Source: JBBQWT01 sp038210375
GTDB lineage: Bacteria; Acidobacteriota; Terriglobia; Terriglobales; Acidobacteriaceae
Length of the DNA: 51,294 bases
Assembly (NCBI GenBank): GCA_038210375.1
Contig: JBBQWT010000022.1
Coordinates: forward strand, 1 to 51,294
Direction of reading: 5' to 3'
In this document: piece after piece, positions 8,461-17,849 of the stretch
Numbering within the stretch: the stretch's first letter is position 1
Layout of the letters: each line of letters opens with the position of its first letter
Position numbers and translations under genes: made by a program
The notes under the pieces: model-generated
What the model saw: only the letters and a program-made list of their open reading frames with translations
Databases searched by the model: none
What the model was told of the DNA's origin: nothing

Positions 8461-8646
8461 ATGGCCAGAAAGCTAATCTGGAAACGTCCATCTTGGGGCG
8501 GTATGAAACCTACTTGCTCGGAGTGTAGATGGACCTTGAAGGCGAGGGAAACCCTCCATGTCACCAGAGAAAAGAAGAAAGAATACCGTCGAGAGGGTCG
8601 ACGGCAATTTTTCAACCATGTTTGTGATGTCTTCAAGCCCCATTGA
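8461..8646 (+). CDS. Small hypothetical protein with Cys/His pattern
   Basis: A 61-residue basic protein (start at 8461; 8431 and 8503 are in-frame alternatives and no ribosome site decides). It contains CSECRW near residue 20 and ends with FFNHVCDVF. The resulting C-x2-C ... H-x-C spacing resembles small zinc-finger-like proteins that I associate with acidobacteria, with a CxxCxW motif and a terminal F..H.C. The function is unknown. It lies in a segment with lower GC than the flanking genes, which could mean recent transfer or a weakly constrained locus. It is divergent from the STN/redoxin operon. Confidence 0.5.
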   Translation: MARKLIWKRPSWGGMKPTCSECRWTLKARETLHVTREKKKEYRREGRRQFFNHVCDVFKPH

Positions 8647-8896
8647 CGTCGGTCAGGCCAAGAGAATCATGATTTGACTAGAGGTGTTAGCGGACCCGAG
8701 TCAAAAACGCAAGGGCAAAAGAAACAAGACTAAAACGCAACAGCAAAAAGAGAATACAAGCTCCTTCACTCGACAAGAAACAAAAGCTGGCTCGATGATG
8801 ATGAGTGTTGAGGGTGTTTCTGCTTATCAATGTGGTTTCATGCAACTTCCTGAGATGCTTCTGTAGTTGAACTTTGGATATAGCTGCCCGTCCCTT
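8647..8896. other. AT-rich intergenic segment, no supported gene
   Basis: This stretch is A-rich (Lys/Gln-like codons on the plus strand) and clearly poorer in GC than its neighbours. A 60-codon open frame at 8684-8866 gives a low-complexity product with no ribosome site, so I do not call it. I see no repeat, terminator or promoter strong enough to name. Confidence 0.4.
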
Positions 8897-9295
8897 TCAA
8901 GCTACCACCGCCGTACAAAACGCGCAGCGGCGCGCGGCCAGGGGAATCTCGCTCAGACATTCGGGACACTTGCGCGTCGTCGGATCCAGGGGAGCGTCGC
9001 GCTTGGAGCGCGCCATCAAGGCGTTGACCGGCAGCACCACAAAGAAGTAGATGGCGGCCGCGATCAGCACAAACGCCAGCAGCGCATTGATGAAATCGCC
9101 CAACAGAAACGTGCTGCCATTCAGGGCAAACGTCAGAGAGGCAAAATCAGGCTTGCCGATGATCGCGGCAATGAGAGGCATCAGCAGATCCTTGACCAGT
9201 GCGGTCACTACCGCGCCAAAGGCGGCGCCCACCGCCACGCCCACCGCGAGATCGATGACATTTCCGCGCAACAGGAATTGCTTAAAGCCTTTCAT
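8897..9295 (-). CDS. mscL: Large-conductance mechanosensitive channel MscL with C-terminal zinc ribbon
   Basis: A 132-residue channel that opens under membrane tension to release solutes on osmotic downshock. The N-terminal amphipathic start (MKGFKQFLLRGNVIDLAVGVAVG) and TM1 with its pore-lining Gly/Ala face (AVGAAFGAVVTALVKDLLMP) are typical. TM2 covers about 68-92 (LLAFVLIAAAIYFFVVLPV). The tail is unusual: instead of the usual charged helix it carries CPEC (Cys110, Cys113) and CAFC (Cys124, Cys127), a four-cysteine zinc-ribbon-like module. A perfect AAGGAGG lies seven bases before the ATG at 9295. A TACACT -10-like hexamer is at 9343-9348. The gene is divergent from the DUF72 gene. Confidence 0.93.
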   Translation of the reverse strand: MKGFKQFLLRGNVIDLAVGVAVGAAFGAVVTALVKDLLMPLIAAIIGKPDFASLTFALNGSTFLLGDFINALLAFVLIAAAIYFFVVLPVNALMARSKRDAPLDPTTRKCPECLSEIPLAARRCAFCTAVVA

Positions 9296-9442
9296 GGTGA
9301 GTCCTCCTTATGGTTCGGATCTTTCGCAACCTTTGCCAGCGGAGTGTAACAAACAATTCTCGCGGAACGCCGGATCAGGCCGCCAGATTTCCCGTTCGCG
9401 GCGCTGGAGTTCCCGGCGTGCTGATACACTCACGCAATTCCG

Positions 9443-10168
9443 ATGATGAAAACCATGTACGTAGGTTGTGCGGGAGCGAGCATTCCGTCCCGGTTCGCAG
9501 GCGACTTTCCCGGTGAGGGCACCCACCTGGAACGGTATTCCCGGATATTCAATTGCATGGAGATCAATTCGTCATTCCATCGGCCGCACAAGCCGGAAAC
9601 GTGGGAAAAATGGGCGAATTCGACTCCCCGGGAGTTTCGTTTTTCGGTCAAGGCGCCGAAGACCATCACCCATGAAGCCAAATTGGCCTGCGCTTCCGCC
9701 GATTTGCAAAGCTTCCTGAAGGACGCCTCGCGGCTCGGCGAAAAACTGGGACCCATCCTGTTTCAGTTGCCGCCTAAACTTGCTTTCGATCTCTCCCTCG
9801 CGCGCCAGTTCTTCACCAGGTTGCGCGACCTGCATTCCGGCCCGGTGGTCTGCGAGCCGCGGCATGAAACCTGGTTCGGGGTAGATTCCAGTGACCTATT
9901 GGCCAGCTTCGCGGTGGCGCGAGTAGCCGCCGATCCGGCGAGGGTAGTTGAAGCCTCCCTTCCCGGACGCTCGCCGGACCTGCTGTACTACCGGTGGCAT
10001 GGCTCTCCGCGGACTTATTACTCGTCCTATTCGAGTGACGATCTAGAGCAACTGAGCGCCGCCATCAAGGGGAGCCCCGCCAAAGCCGCCTGGTGCATTT
10101 TCGACAACACTGCGTCAGGCGCTGCCACCGGAAACGCCCTCGAGCTAAGAGAAATCCTTAGCCAATAA
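9443..10168 (+). CDS. DUF72 (YecE-like) family protein
   Basis: A 241-residue protein of the DUF72 family, which folds as a TIM barrel and has no established reaction. The family opening is clear (MYVGCAGASIPSRF, then INSSFHRPHKPETWEKWA), as are FRFSVKAPKTITHEAKL, the GPILFQLPPKL segment and the C-terminal YYRWHGSPRTYYSSY and WCIFDNTASGAATGNAL. The ATG at 9443 is used; ATGs at 9446 and 9455 are in frame. GATACACT (9423-9430) is a likely -10 giving a very short leader. It is a single gene between mscL and a long gap. Confidence 0.9.
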   Translation: MMKTMYVGCAGASIPSRFAGDFPGEGTHLERYSRIFNCMEINSSFHRPHKPETWEKWANSTPREFRFSVKAPKTITHEAKLACASADLQSFLKDASRLGEKLGPILFQLPPKLAFDLSLARQFFTRLRDLHSGPVVCEPRHETWFGVDSSDLLASFAVARVAADPARVVEASLPGRSPDLLYYRWHGSPRTYYSSYSSDDLEQLSAAIKGSPAKAAWCIFDNTASGAATGNALELREILSQ

Positions 10169-10289
10169 GACGTTTGTTTTTAGAGATGCATGGAACCCGA
10201 GGGTTGAAGAAAGGCGGGGAAGGGGTGGTGCATACTTCTTCCAGGATGTATTGCAAGGTAGGGGCGATACAGCGACTTAATCAAGCAGC

Positions 10290-10460
10290 TTAGATCTGAC
10301 CCAGTCTGGGCAACAAACCTGAAGGAGTTTGCGGTTTGGGCAGCCGAGGGGTGAATGCTTTTAAAATCCCGCAGATCAACGCGTACCCGACCAGAATGCC
10401 GGCGACTACCGAAGTTCCAACTGTCAAAATCAAAGTTGCGGAAATTAAAAGTGAGCTCAC
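10290..10460 (-). CDS. Small single-span membrane protein, GTG start
   Basis: A 56-residue protein. The GTG at 10460 has a strong GGGGAGGG nine bases upstream, and the frame is closed by TAA a few codons before that. The protein is a hydrophobic helix of about 32 residues (LLISATLILTVGTSVVAGIL, then VGYALICGILKAF) followed by a Pro-rich basic tail (PRLPKPQTPSGLLPRLGQI). Strand, ribosome site and amphipathic logic all support it as real. I do not recognise a named family. The rest of the 10169-10730 gap holds the uvrA promoter and otherwise nothing I can name. Confidence 0.62.
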   Translation of the reverse strand: MSSLLISATLILTVGTSVVAGILVGYALICGILKAFTPRLPKPQTPSGLLPRLGQI

Positions 10461-10630
10461 GACAATCGCCCTCCCCAGTTATTGTTCTCCGTACGCTTGA
10501 AATAATTAGTTGACAGAATTTCGAATTTGGTTGTTTCGGTACTCAGATTATTTTGCGCGGCTGGCGTCCGCAAGGCGCTCACCCACCCCGCCGGCGCCTG
10601 TTTTCAGGCCGTTTTCCACTCTATCGTGAA

Positions 10631-10660
10631 TTGACCCATGTTCATGTTTACTAATAAAAT
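10631..10660 (+). promoter_or_regulatory. Candidate uvrA promoter
   Basis: TTGACC (10631-10636), an 18-base spacer and TAAAAT (10655-10660) form a good housekeeping-type promoter about 60 bases before the uvrA start. The spacer contains GTTCATGTTT, a partial direct repeat that could be a LexA-type site, but I cannot match it to a known acidobacterial SOS box. Confidence 0.5.
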
Positions 10661-10730
10661 ACGGGAGTAGCTTCGCGTCTCCTCCCTCCGGAACTCCACT
10701 GAGCGCTCCCTCGGGAACAATCACGAACTC

Positions 10731-13571
10731 ATGGCAATCAAGAGCATCACCGTACGAGGGGCGCGCCAGCACAACCTCAAGAACATCAGCGTGGAAATTC
10801 CGCGCAACAACTTCACCGTGATCACCGGGCCCAGCGGCTCGGGAAAATCTTCTCTGGCCTTCGACACGATTTACGCGGAAGGGCAACGCCGCTACGTCGA
10901 GACCCTTTCGGCTTATGCGCGCCAGTTCCTCGACCAGATGGAGCGGCCTGACGTGGATTCAATCGACGGCTTGAGCCCGGCAATTTCCATCGAACAAAAA
11001 ACCACGTCGCGCAGCCCGCGCTCCACGGTAGGCACCATCACCGAAATTTACGATTACCTGCGGCTGCTATTTTCCTCGGTGGGAACGCCGCATTGCCCGG
11101 AATGCGGCCGCGAAATCTCGCAGCAGTCGGCGGCGCAGATCGTACAGCGGGTCAAGGCCCTGCGCGCCGACGAACGCGTCATGATCCTGGCCCCACTGGT
11201 GCGCGGGCGCAAAGGCGAGTTCAAGAAGGAGCTAGAGAAACTGGCGCAGCAGGGATTCACCCGCGCCCGCGTCGATGGCGAGCTGCGCTCGCTCGACGAG
11301 AACCTCGGCGAGATCAAACTGGACAAGCGCAAGAACCACACCATCGAAGTGGTGGTGGATCGCCTGCTGGTGAAGCCCGGCATCGATCAGCGGTTGGAAA
11401 ATTCGGTGGCTACCGCCATGAAGATTGGCGACGGCCTGGTACTGGTCTCGGTGGTGGGCGGAGAGGAGCACCTGTATTCATCGAGCCTCGCGTGCCCGCA
11501 TTGCGGAATCAGTATCCCCCGCCTGGAGCCGCGATCATTTTCGTTTAATAGCATGTATGGCGCCTGCACCGAGTGCGACGGGTTGGGGAGCAAGTATGAG
11601 CTCGATCCCGCGCTGGTGATTGTGGATTGGTCGAAGCCGCTGCTGGAAGGCGGCCTTGGCCCCGGCTCCGGATCGACTTATCTGCGCCGCATGCTCGACA
11701 TCGCCGCCGAGGCCCATGGTTTTGACTACTCCCAGCCCTTCGACCAGCTTTCGCCGGCCACGCAAAATATGGTTCTGTATGGGCCGGAGGCAAGGGAGCG
11801 GCCGCGCTCCGGGTTTCACGGCGTGCTGGGTTTTCTCAGCCAGAACCTGAAGGATTCGTCGTCGGACAGCTATCGCGAGTGGCTGCTCGATTACATGTCC
11901 CCGACAGAGTGCGCCAAGTGCCTGGGCAAGCGCCTGCGCCCGGAAAGCCTGGCGGTCAAAATCATGGGCATGTCGATCGCCGATTTCACCGCGTTGCCGT
12001 TGTCGCGCGCGATCACCGCGGTGGCGGATATCGAGCTTGATGCCCGCCAGAAAAAGGTCGCGGGACGCGTGCTGCACGAGATCGCCGAGCGCCTGCAATT
12101 TCTCGATGCCGTGGGCCTGGGATACATTTCGCTCGATCGCACCGCCGCCACCCTTTCTGGCGGAGAAGGCCAGCGCATCCGCCTGGCCACGCAGATTGGT
12201 TCGCGCCTGCGCGGCGTGCTTTATGTGCTTGATGAGCCTTCCATCGGTTTGCATCACCGGGACAACGGCCGCCTGCTGCGCGCGCTGGAAAATTTACGCG
12301 ACCTGGGAAACTCCGTGCTGGTGGTCGAGCACGATGAGGAAACGATTTTGCGGGCTGACTATGTGATCGATCTCGGTCCCGGCGCCGGCGCTCACGGCGG
12401 CGAGGTAGTTTCCAGCGGCACGCCCCAGCAGGTGATGGACGACCCTAAATCGCTAACCGGCAAGTATCTTTCCGGGGAGATGAATATCCAGTCGCGCCTC
12501 ATGCCGCGTTCCGGCTCGGGCAAGTTTGTTTCGGTGCTGGGAGCGCGCCAGAACAATCTCAAGAATGTGGATGCGCATTTTCCCCTGGGGGTGATGACCG
12601 TGGTCACAGGGGTTTCGGGGTCGGGGAAATCCACGCTGGTGAATGACATTCTCTACCGGGCGCTGGCGGCGCGCATTTACCGGTCGCGCGAGCCCGCGGG
12701 AAAACACCGCGCCATCGAAGGCGCGGAGAACCTGGATAAGGTCATCCGCATCGACCAGTCGCCCATCGGGCGCACACCCCGGTCCAATCCCGCCACTTAT
12801 ACCGGCGTGTTTACCCTGATTCGCGATCTGTATGCCATGCTGCCCGAGGCGCGGGCACGCGGCTACAAGGCGGGCAGGTTTTCATTCAACGTCAGCGGGG
12901 GACGATGCGAAACCTGCCGCGGCGAAGGCCAGCGCCGCATCGAGATGAATTTTCTTCCCGACGTGTACGTCACCTGCGAGTTGTGCGGGGGTAAGCGCTA
13001 CAACCATGAGACCCTGGCGGTGCAATTCAAAGGCAACTCCATTTCTGACCTGCTGGAAATGCCGGTGTCGGAAGCGCTGGTCATTCTCGAAGATATTCCA
13101 CAGGTGCGCCAGAAGCTGAAGACCCTGGTGGATGTGGGCCTGGGCTACATTCGGCTCGGCCAATCGGCCGTGACCCTTTCCGGCGGGGAGGCGCAGCGCA
13201 TCAAGCTGGGGCGCGAGCTTAGCAAGCGCCAGACCGGCAAGACCGCGTACCTGCTCGACGAGCCCACCACCGGCTTGCACTTCGACGACGTGCGCAAACT
13301 GCTGGACGTGCTGCACCGCCTCAGCGACCTGGGCAACACGATTATCATCATCGAGCACAACCTCGACGTGATTCGCAATGCCGACTGGCTGCTCGACATG
13401 GGTCCGGAAGGCGGTGAGCACGGTGGGAGCATCATTGCCCAGGGCCCTCCGCTGGAAGTGTCGAAGTCGAAAGCTTCCTTTACCGGCCAGGCGCTGGCCG
13501 AGGCCTTCGAGCGCATCGAGCGCAAGTCCATCGCGGCGAGCTCCGCCGAAGGGTTGCAGGCAGTATCCTGA
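10731..13571 (+). CDS. uvrA: UvrABC system protein A
   Basis: The 946-residue damage-recognition ATPase of nucleotide-excision repair. Its dimer scans DNA and loads UvrB. Two ABC ATPase modules are visible: Walker A GPSGSGKS at 33-40 and GVSGSGKS at about 627, and signature motifs LSGGEGQRIRLA and LSGGEAQRIKLG, each followed by a Walker B such as LYVLDEPSIGLH and AYLLDEPTTGLH. Zinc-binding Cys pairs are at about 122/125 (CPEC), 254/257 (CPHC), 280/283 (CTEC), 725/728 (CETC) and CELC. The length is normal for the family. It begins MAIKSITVRGARQHNLKNI, the usual UvrA N-terminus. The CPBP protease gene follows after 20 bases. Confidence 0.98.
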   Translation: MAIKSITVRGARQHNLKNISVEIPRNNFTVITGPSGSGKSSLAFDTIYAEGQRRYVETLSAYARQFLDQMERPDVDSIDGLSPAISIEQKTTSRSPRSTVGTITEIYDYLRLLFSSVGTPHCPECGREISQQSAAQIVQRVKALRADERVMILAPLVRGRKGEFKKELEKLAQQGFTRARVDGELRSLDENLGEIKLDKRKNHTIEVVVDRLLVKPGIDQRLENSVATAMKIGDGLVLVSVVGGEEHLYSSSLACPHCGISIPRLEPRSFSFNSMYGACTECDGLGSKYELDPALVIVDWSKPLLEGGLGPGSGSTYLRRMLDIAAEAHGFDYSQPFDQLSPATQNMVLYGPEARERPRSGFHGVLGFLSQNLKDSSSDSYREWLLDYMSPTECAKCLGKRLRPESLAVKIMGMSIADFTALPLSRAITAVADIELDARQKKVAGRVLHEIAERLQFLDAVGLGYISLDRTAATLSGGEGQRIRLATQIGSRLRGVLYVLDEPSIGLHHRDNGRLLRALENLRDLGNSVLVVEHDEETILRADYVIDLGPGAGAHGGEVVSSGTPQQVMDDPKSLTGKYLSGEMNIQSRLMPRSGSGKFVSVLGARQNNLKNVDAHFPLGVMTVVTGVSGSGKSTLVNDILYRALAARIYRSREPAGKHRAIEGAENLDKVIRIDQSPIGRTPRSNPATYTGVFTLIRDLYAMLPEARARGYKAGRFSFNVSGGRCETCRGEGQRRIEMNFLPDVYVTCELCGGKRYNHETLAVQFKGNSISDLLEMPVSEALVILEDIPQVRQKLKTLVDVGLGYIRLGQSAVTLSGGEAQRIKLGRELSKRQTGKTAYLLDEPTTGLHFDDVRKLLDVLHRLSDLGNTIIIIEHNLDVIRNADWLLDMGPEGGEHGGSIIAQGPPLEVSKSKASFTGQALAEAFERIERKSIAASSAEGLQAVS

Positions 13572-13591
13572 GAACGGCATATAGCCAAAGC

Positions 13592-14413
13592 ATGAATACC
13601 TCCAGCGAAAATCCCGTTCCCATTGCGGCCCCGGTCACACCGGAGCCGTTGTCGCGGCTGATGCGGCCGGGGGTGGAAAATCCGCCGTGGACGGGGCTCG
13701 ATGTGGTGGTGATCGCGGCAGTGATCCTGGTTTCCATCATGTTTTTCACCGCCCTCGGCGCCGGGCTGGCGATCGCAACCGGGAAGGTCGGCACCCACGA
13801 TGTCATGCTGTTTCTCAAAGACTACCGGCTCATCGTGGCGGCCCAAACCGCCGCTTACGCCACCGCAGTAGCGTGGATGGTCTCGATGGTGCGGCGGCGC
13901 AGCTCCGCCGGGTTCTGGCAGGAGGTGCGATGGAACTGGCCGGGTTCCGGCCGCGCCCTGGGTTACGCCATCGCCGGCATGGCGCTGGCCATGGCCGTGG
14001 ATATTTCATCGGCGTACCTGCCGATGCCCAAGACCCTGCCCGTCGATGAACTCTTCCGTTCCACGCCCGCGGCTTTCACCATGGCTGCGTTCGGAATCCT
14101 GGTGGCCCCGTTCCTCGAAGAAATGTTTTTTCGCGGATTTTTGTATCCCTTGCTCGCCCGCGGCGCCGGCGCTACCCTTGCCATTGCCCTCACCGCTGCT
14201 TCATTTTCGCTGGTCCACCAGCAGCAGCTTGCCCGCGCTTGGATGCCCCTGCTCATCCTCTTCCTGGTAGGCCTGGTATTTACCTTCGCCCGCGCCCGCA
14301 CCCGCTCGGTCGCATGTTCATGGCTGATGCATGCCGGGTACAATACCGCCCTTTTCATGCTTGCCTTCATTGCCACCGATGGCTTTCGCCATATGGAGAA
14401 GATACTTCGTTAA
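13592..14413 (+). CDS. CPBP-family intramembrane metalloprotease
   Basis: A 273-residue polytopic membrane protein of the CAAX-protease/bacteriocin-processing (Abi, Rce1-like) family. The active-site motifs are EExxxxR in LEEMFFRGFLYP (Glu176, Glu177, Arg181), FSLVHQ (His209) and the fourth motif WLMHAGYN (His247, Asn251). Six to eight hydrophobic helices are present, the first at about 38-64. It begins 20 bases after the uvrA stop and may be co-transcribed with it, although the functions are unrelated. The natural substrate is unknown; members cleave membrane-embedded or prenylated peptides in other organisms. Confidence 0.9.
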   Translation: MNTSSENPVPIAAPVTPEPLSRLMRPGVENPPWTGLDVVVIAAVILVSIMFFTALGAGLAIATGKVGTHDVMLFLKDYRLIVAAQTAAYATAVAWMVSMVRRRSSAGFWQEVRWNWPGSGRALGYAIAGMALAMAVDISSAYLPMPKTLPVDELFRSTPAAFTMAAFGILVAPFLEEMFFRGFLYPLLARGAGATLAIALTAASFSLVHQQQLARAWMPLLILFLVGLVFTFARARTRSVACSWLMHAGYNTALFMLAFIATDGFRHMEKILR

Positions 14414-14452
14414 CAGAAGGCCTCCCGGCATGTGATATCGTAGCTCCACTTT

Positions 14453-15121
14453 ATGGCTTCTGCTGCTCCCCCCATGTCCGTACGCGACCAACTTCTCGCC
14501 CTGTTGGCCCGCAGATCATTTCGCCTGGGCGAGTTCCAGCTTTCCTCGGGCGCGACCAGCGATTACTACATCGATTGCCGAGCGACCACGCTGCACGCCG
14601 ACGGCGCACGGATGTGCGCTCGCTTGATCCTCGACGAAATCAATAAGAAGAAATGGAAGGCACAGGCGATCGGCGGCCTCACCATGGGCGCTGATCCGCT
14701 GGTGACCGGCGTCGCACTCCTGAGTGCCCAGCAGATTCAGACCCGCGCTCCCGCCCGCTCCAAGAACATCGACCCCGCGGGCTTCCATCTGCATGGCTTC
14801 CTGGTGCGCAAGCAGGAAAAGGCCCACGGGACCGGCCAGCTTATTGAAGGCTTTCGCGAAAAAGGCGCGAGGGTGGTGATCCTCGATGACGTGTGCACCA
14901 CTGGACATTCGATCATGACCGCCATCGACGCAGCCCGCGAATTTGGCTTCGAAGTAGTAGGAGCGTTGTGCCTGGTGGAACGCGAAGAAGCGGCGGGCCG
15001 CAAAGCAGTAGAAGAGTCCGCAGCTCCCGCGCCGTTCATCTCCCTATTCACCGCCACTCAGATACGCGAAGAGCACAAGCGGCAGCAGGAGCAGGAACCT
15101 TCCCAGGCGCCAATCGGCTAG
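14453..15121 (+). CDS. pyrE: Orotate phosphoribosyltransferase
   Basis: A 222-residue enzyme that joins orotate to PRPP to give OMP, the fifth step of pyrimidine synthesis. FRLGEFQLSSGATSDYYIDCR is the substrate-binding N-terminal segment, and VVILDDVCTTGHS (about 142-154) is the PRPP-binding loop. It is a little longer than typical because of an insert around QIQTRAPARSKNIDP and a Gln/Glu-rich tail. The start could be 14453 or 14474 (MSVRDQLLALL); both are in frame. It lies 39 bases after the CPBP gene, with no strong terminator between. Confidence 0.94.
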   Translation: MASAAPPMSVRDQLLALLARRSFRLGEFQLSSGATSDYYIDCRATTLHADGARMCARLILDEINKKKWKAQAIGGLTMGADPLVTGVALLSAQQIQTRAPARSKNIDPAGFHLHGFLVRKQEKAHGTGQLIEGFREKGARVVILDDVCTTGHSIMTAIDAAREFGFEVVGALCLVEREEAAGRKAVEESAAPAPFISLFTATQIREEHKRQQEQEPSQAPIG

Positions 15122-15187
15122 CGGCACGTTTCCCTCGCAAATCTGCTGGAGCTGAAACCATCGTTCGGCCAGAACCCTCCCATCTAG

Positions 15188-15237
15188 TTGTCATTCTGAC
15201 GATCCCCGGCTTCACCGGGGTGAGGAAGAACCCATAC
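15188..15237 (+). repeat. Dispersed hairpin repeat, copy B
   Basis: TTGTCATTCTGACGATCCCC followed by GGCTTCACCGGGGTGAGG and AAGAACCC. The centre folds as CCCCGG-CTTCA-CCGGGG, a six-pair hairpin. It is the most intact match to the copies at 31791, 44135 and 44316. It lies in the 227-base gap between pyrE and mtnA. Confidence 0.75.
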
Positions 15238-15348
15238 TCGGCCACAAACCTTTCGGGTCCATTGTTTTCGATCAGGCTCGCGCCACTGTGTCGCGCGAGC
15301 CTTCTCAAGGTAACTCCCCTCACGCGACAATGCTTTAAACTTGAGGTA

Positions 15349-16431
<1,083 letters not shown>

Positions 16432-16442
16432 AATCATCGCCA

Positions 16443-17156
16443 ATGAATAAAGTTTTCCCCAACGCCGACGCCGCCATTCACGACCTGCGCGACGGCGCTT
16501 CCATCATGGTGGGCGGTTTCGGCCTTTGCGGAATTCCCGAAGATCTCATCCACGCCGTGCTGCGCAAAGGAACCAGGGAGCTCACCACCATCAGCAACAA
16601 CGCCGGGGTCGATGATTTCGGCTTGGGATTGTTGCTGGGCGCGCGCCTGATAAAAAAACATATTGGCACCTACGTGGGCGAGAACAAGCTCCTCGAAGAG
16701 ATGGTGCTCTCGGGAAAACTGGAACTGGAGCTCAACCCGCAAGGCACGTTTGCCGAGCGCATTCGTGCCGGGGGCGCGGGAATTCCCGCCTTCTTCACGC
16801 CAACCGGGGTTGGAACGATCATCGCCGAAGGCAAGGAAAGCCGCGAGTTCAACGGGCGCGCCTTCATCATGGAGCAGGCGCTGCACGCCGACTTCGCCTT
16901 CATTAAAGCGTGGAAGGGCGACCGCACCGGCAACCTGGTGTATCGCAAGACCGCGCGCAACTTTAATCCGGTGATGGCGACCGCTGCCACCGTGACCATC
17001 GCCGAGGTCGAAGAACTGGTTGAGCCCGGCATGCTCGATCCCGATATGGTGCACACCCCGGGCGTGTATGTGAAGCGCATCTTTCAAGGGTCACATTATG
17101 AAAAGCGAATTGAGAAGCGCACTGTAAGAAAAGACGATCTACCCGCCAAACCCTGA
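16443..17156 (+). CDS. scoA: 3-oxoacid CoA-transferase, subunit A
   Basis: The 237-residue alpha subunit of succinyl-CoA:3-oxoacid (acetoacetate) CoA transferase, which moves CoA between succinyl-CoA and a 3-oxoacid. GGFGLCGIPEDLI near the N-terminus is the family's CoA-binding glycine segment. TISNNAGVDDFGLGLLL and the FNGRAFIMEQALHADFAFIK block are typical. TAAAAT (16429-16434) overlaps the mtnA stop and sits eight bases before the ATG, so a leaderless transcript is possible. The partner subunit starts four bases after its stop. Confidence 0.94.
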   Translation: MNKVFPNADAAIHDLRDGASIMVGGFGLCGIPEDLIHAVLRKGTRELTTISNNAGVDDFGLGLLLGARLIKKHIGTYVGENKLLEEMVLSGKLELELNPQGTFAERIRAGGAGIPAFFTPTGVGTIIAEGKESREFNGRAFIMEQALHADFAFIKAWKGDRTGNLVYRKTARNFNPVMATAATVTIAEVEELVEPGMLDPDMVHTPGVYVKRIFQGSHYEKRIEKRTVRKDDLPAKP

Positions 17157-17160
17157 GCCT

Positions 17161-17832
17161 ATGGCCAACCCCAAAGACACTGAGAAGCGCGATCGCATCG
17201 TCAAGCGTGTTGCCGCCGAGCTGCGCGACGGGTTCTACGTAAACCTGGGAATCGGCATGCCCACGCTGGTCGCCAACCACGTGCCCGCCGGCATGGATGT
17301 AGTGTTGCAAAGCGAGAACGGGATGCTGGGAGTCGGTCCTTATCCCCGCGCCGGTGAAGAAGATGCCGACCTGATCAACGCCGGCAAGGAAACCGTTACC
17401 GAACTTCCCGGGACGTCTTACTTTTCGAGCGTCGATTCATTCGCCATGATCCGCGGCTCCCACATTGACCTCAGCGTGCTGGGCGCGATGGAAGTGGATG
17501 CGCAGGGAAATCTCGCTAACTGGATGATTCCCGGAAAAATGGTCAAAGGGATGGGCGGCGCCATGGATTTGGTGGCGGGCGCGCGGCGAGTGGTGGTGGC
17601 CATGGAACACACCACCCGCGACGGCCAGCCCAAAATTCTCAAGCTGTGCACCCTGCCGCTGACTGGATTGAAGGTGGTGGAAACGATCGTGACCGAAATG
17701 GCCTACATCAAGGTCACGCCGCGCGGCCTGGTGCTGGAAGAAGTTGCGCCCGGCATGACCGCCGAACAGGTGCAGGCAGCCACTGCAGCTGAACTGATCG
17801 TCAGCCCTTCGCTTAAGACCATGCTGTTTTGA
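17161..17832 (+). CDS. scoB: 3-oxoacid CoA-transferase, subunit B
   Basis: The 223-residue beta subunit of the same CoA transferase. The catalytic glutamate is Glu52 in the SENGMLG motif, which forms the CoA thioester intermediate. NLGIGMPTLVANHV and the GGAMDLVAGARRVVVAMEH block are typical. It starts four bases after scoA ends, consistent with a heterodimer or heterotetramer translated together. It converges with tyrA, whose stop lies 17 bases away, and no terminator is evident between them. Confidence 0.95.
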   Translation: MANPKDTEKRDRIVKRVAAELRDGFYVNLGIGMPTLVANHVPAGMDVVLQSENGMLGVGPYPRAGEEDADLINAGKETVTELPGTSYFSSVDSFAMIRGSHIDLSVLGAMEVDAQGNLANWMIPGKMVKGMGGAMDLVAGARRVVVAMEHTTRDGQPKILKLCTLPLTGLKVVETIVTEMAYIKVTPRGLVLEEVAPGMTAEQVQAATAAELIVSPSLKTMLF

Positions 17833-17849
17833 GTGGTTTCAGGCGCGGA

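Noticed and set aside
8684..8866. 60-codon open frame on the plus strand
   Set aside because: Low-complexity Lys/Gln composition, no ribosome site and no recognisable features.
10637..10654. LexA-like box in the uvrA promoter spacer
   Set aside because: GTTCATGTTT is only a partial direct repeat, and I have no acidobacterial consensus to compare it with.
14893..15348. Upstream extension of the mtnA frame
   Set aside because: It overlaps pyrE and a hairpin repeat, and the conserved MtnA N-terminus begins at 15349.
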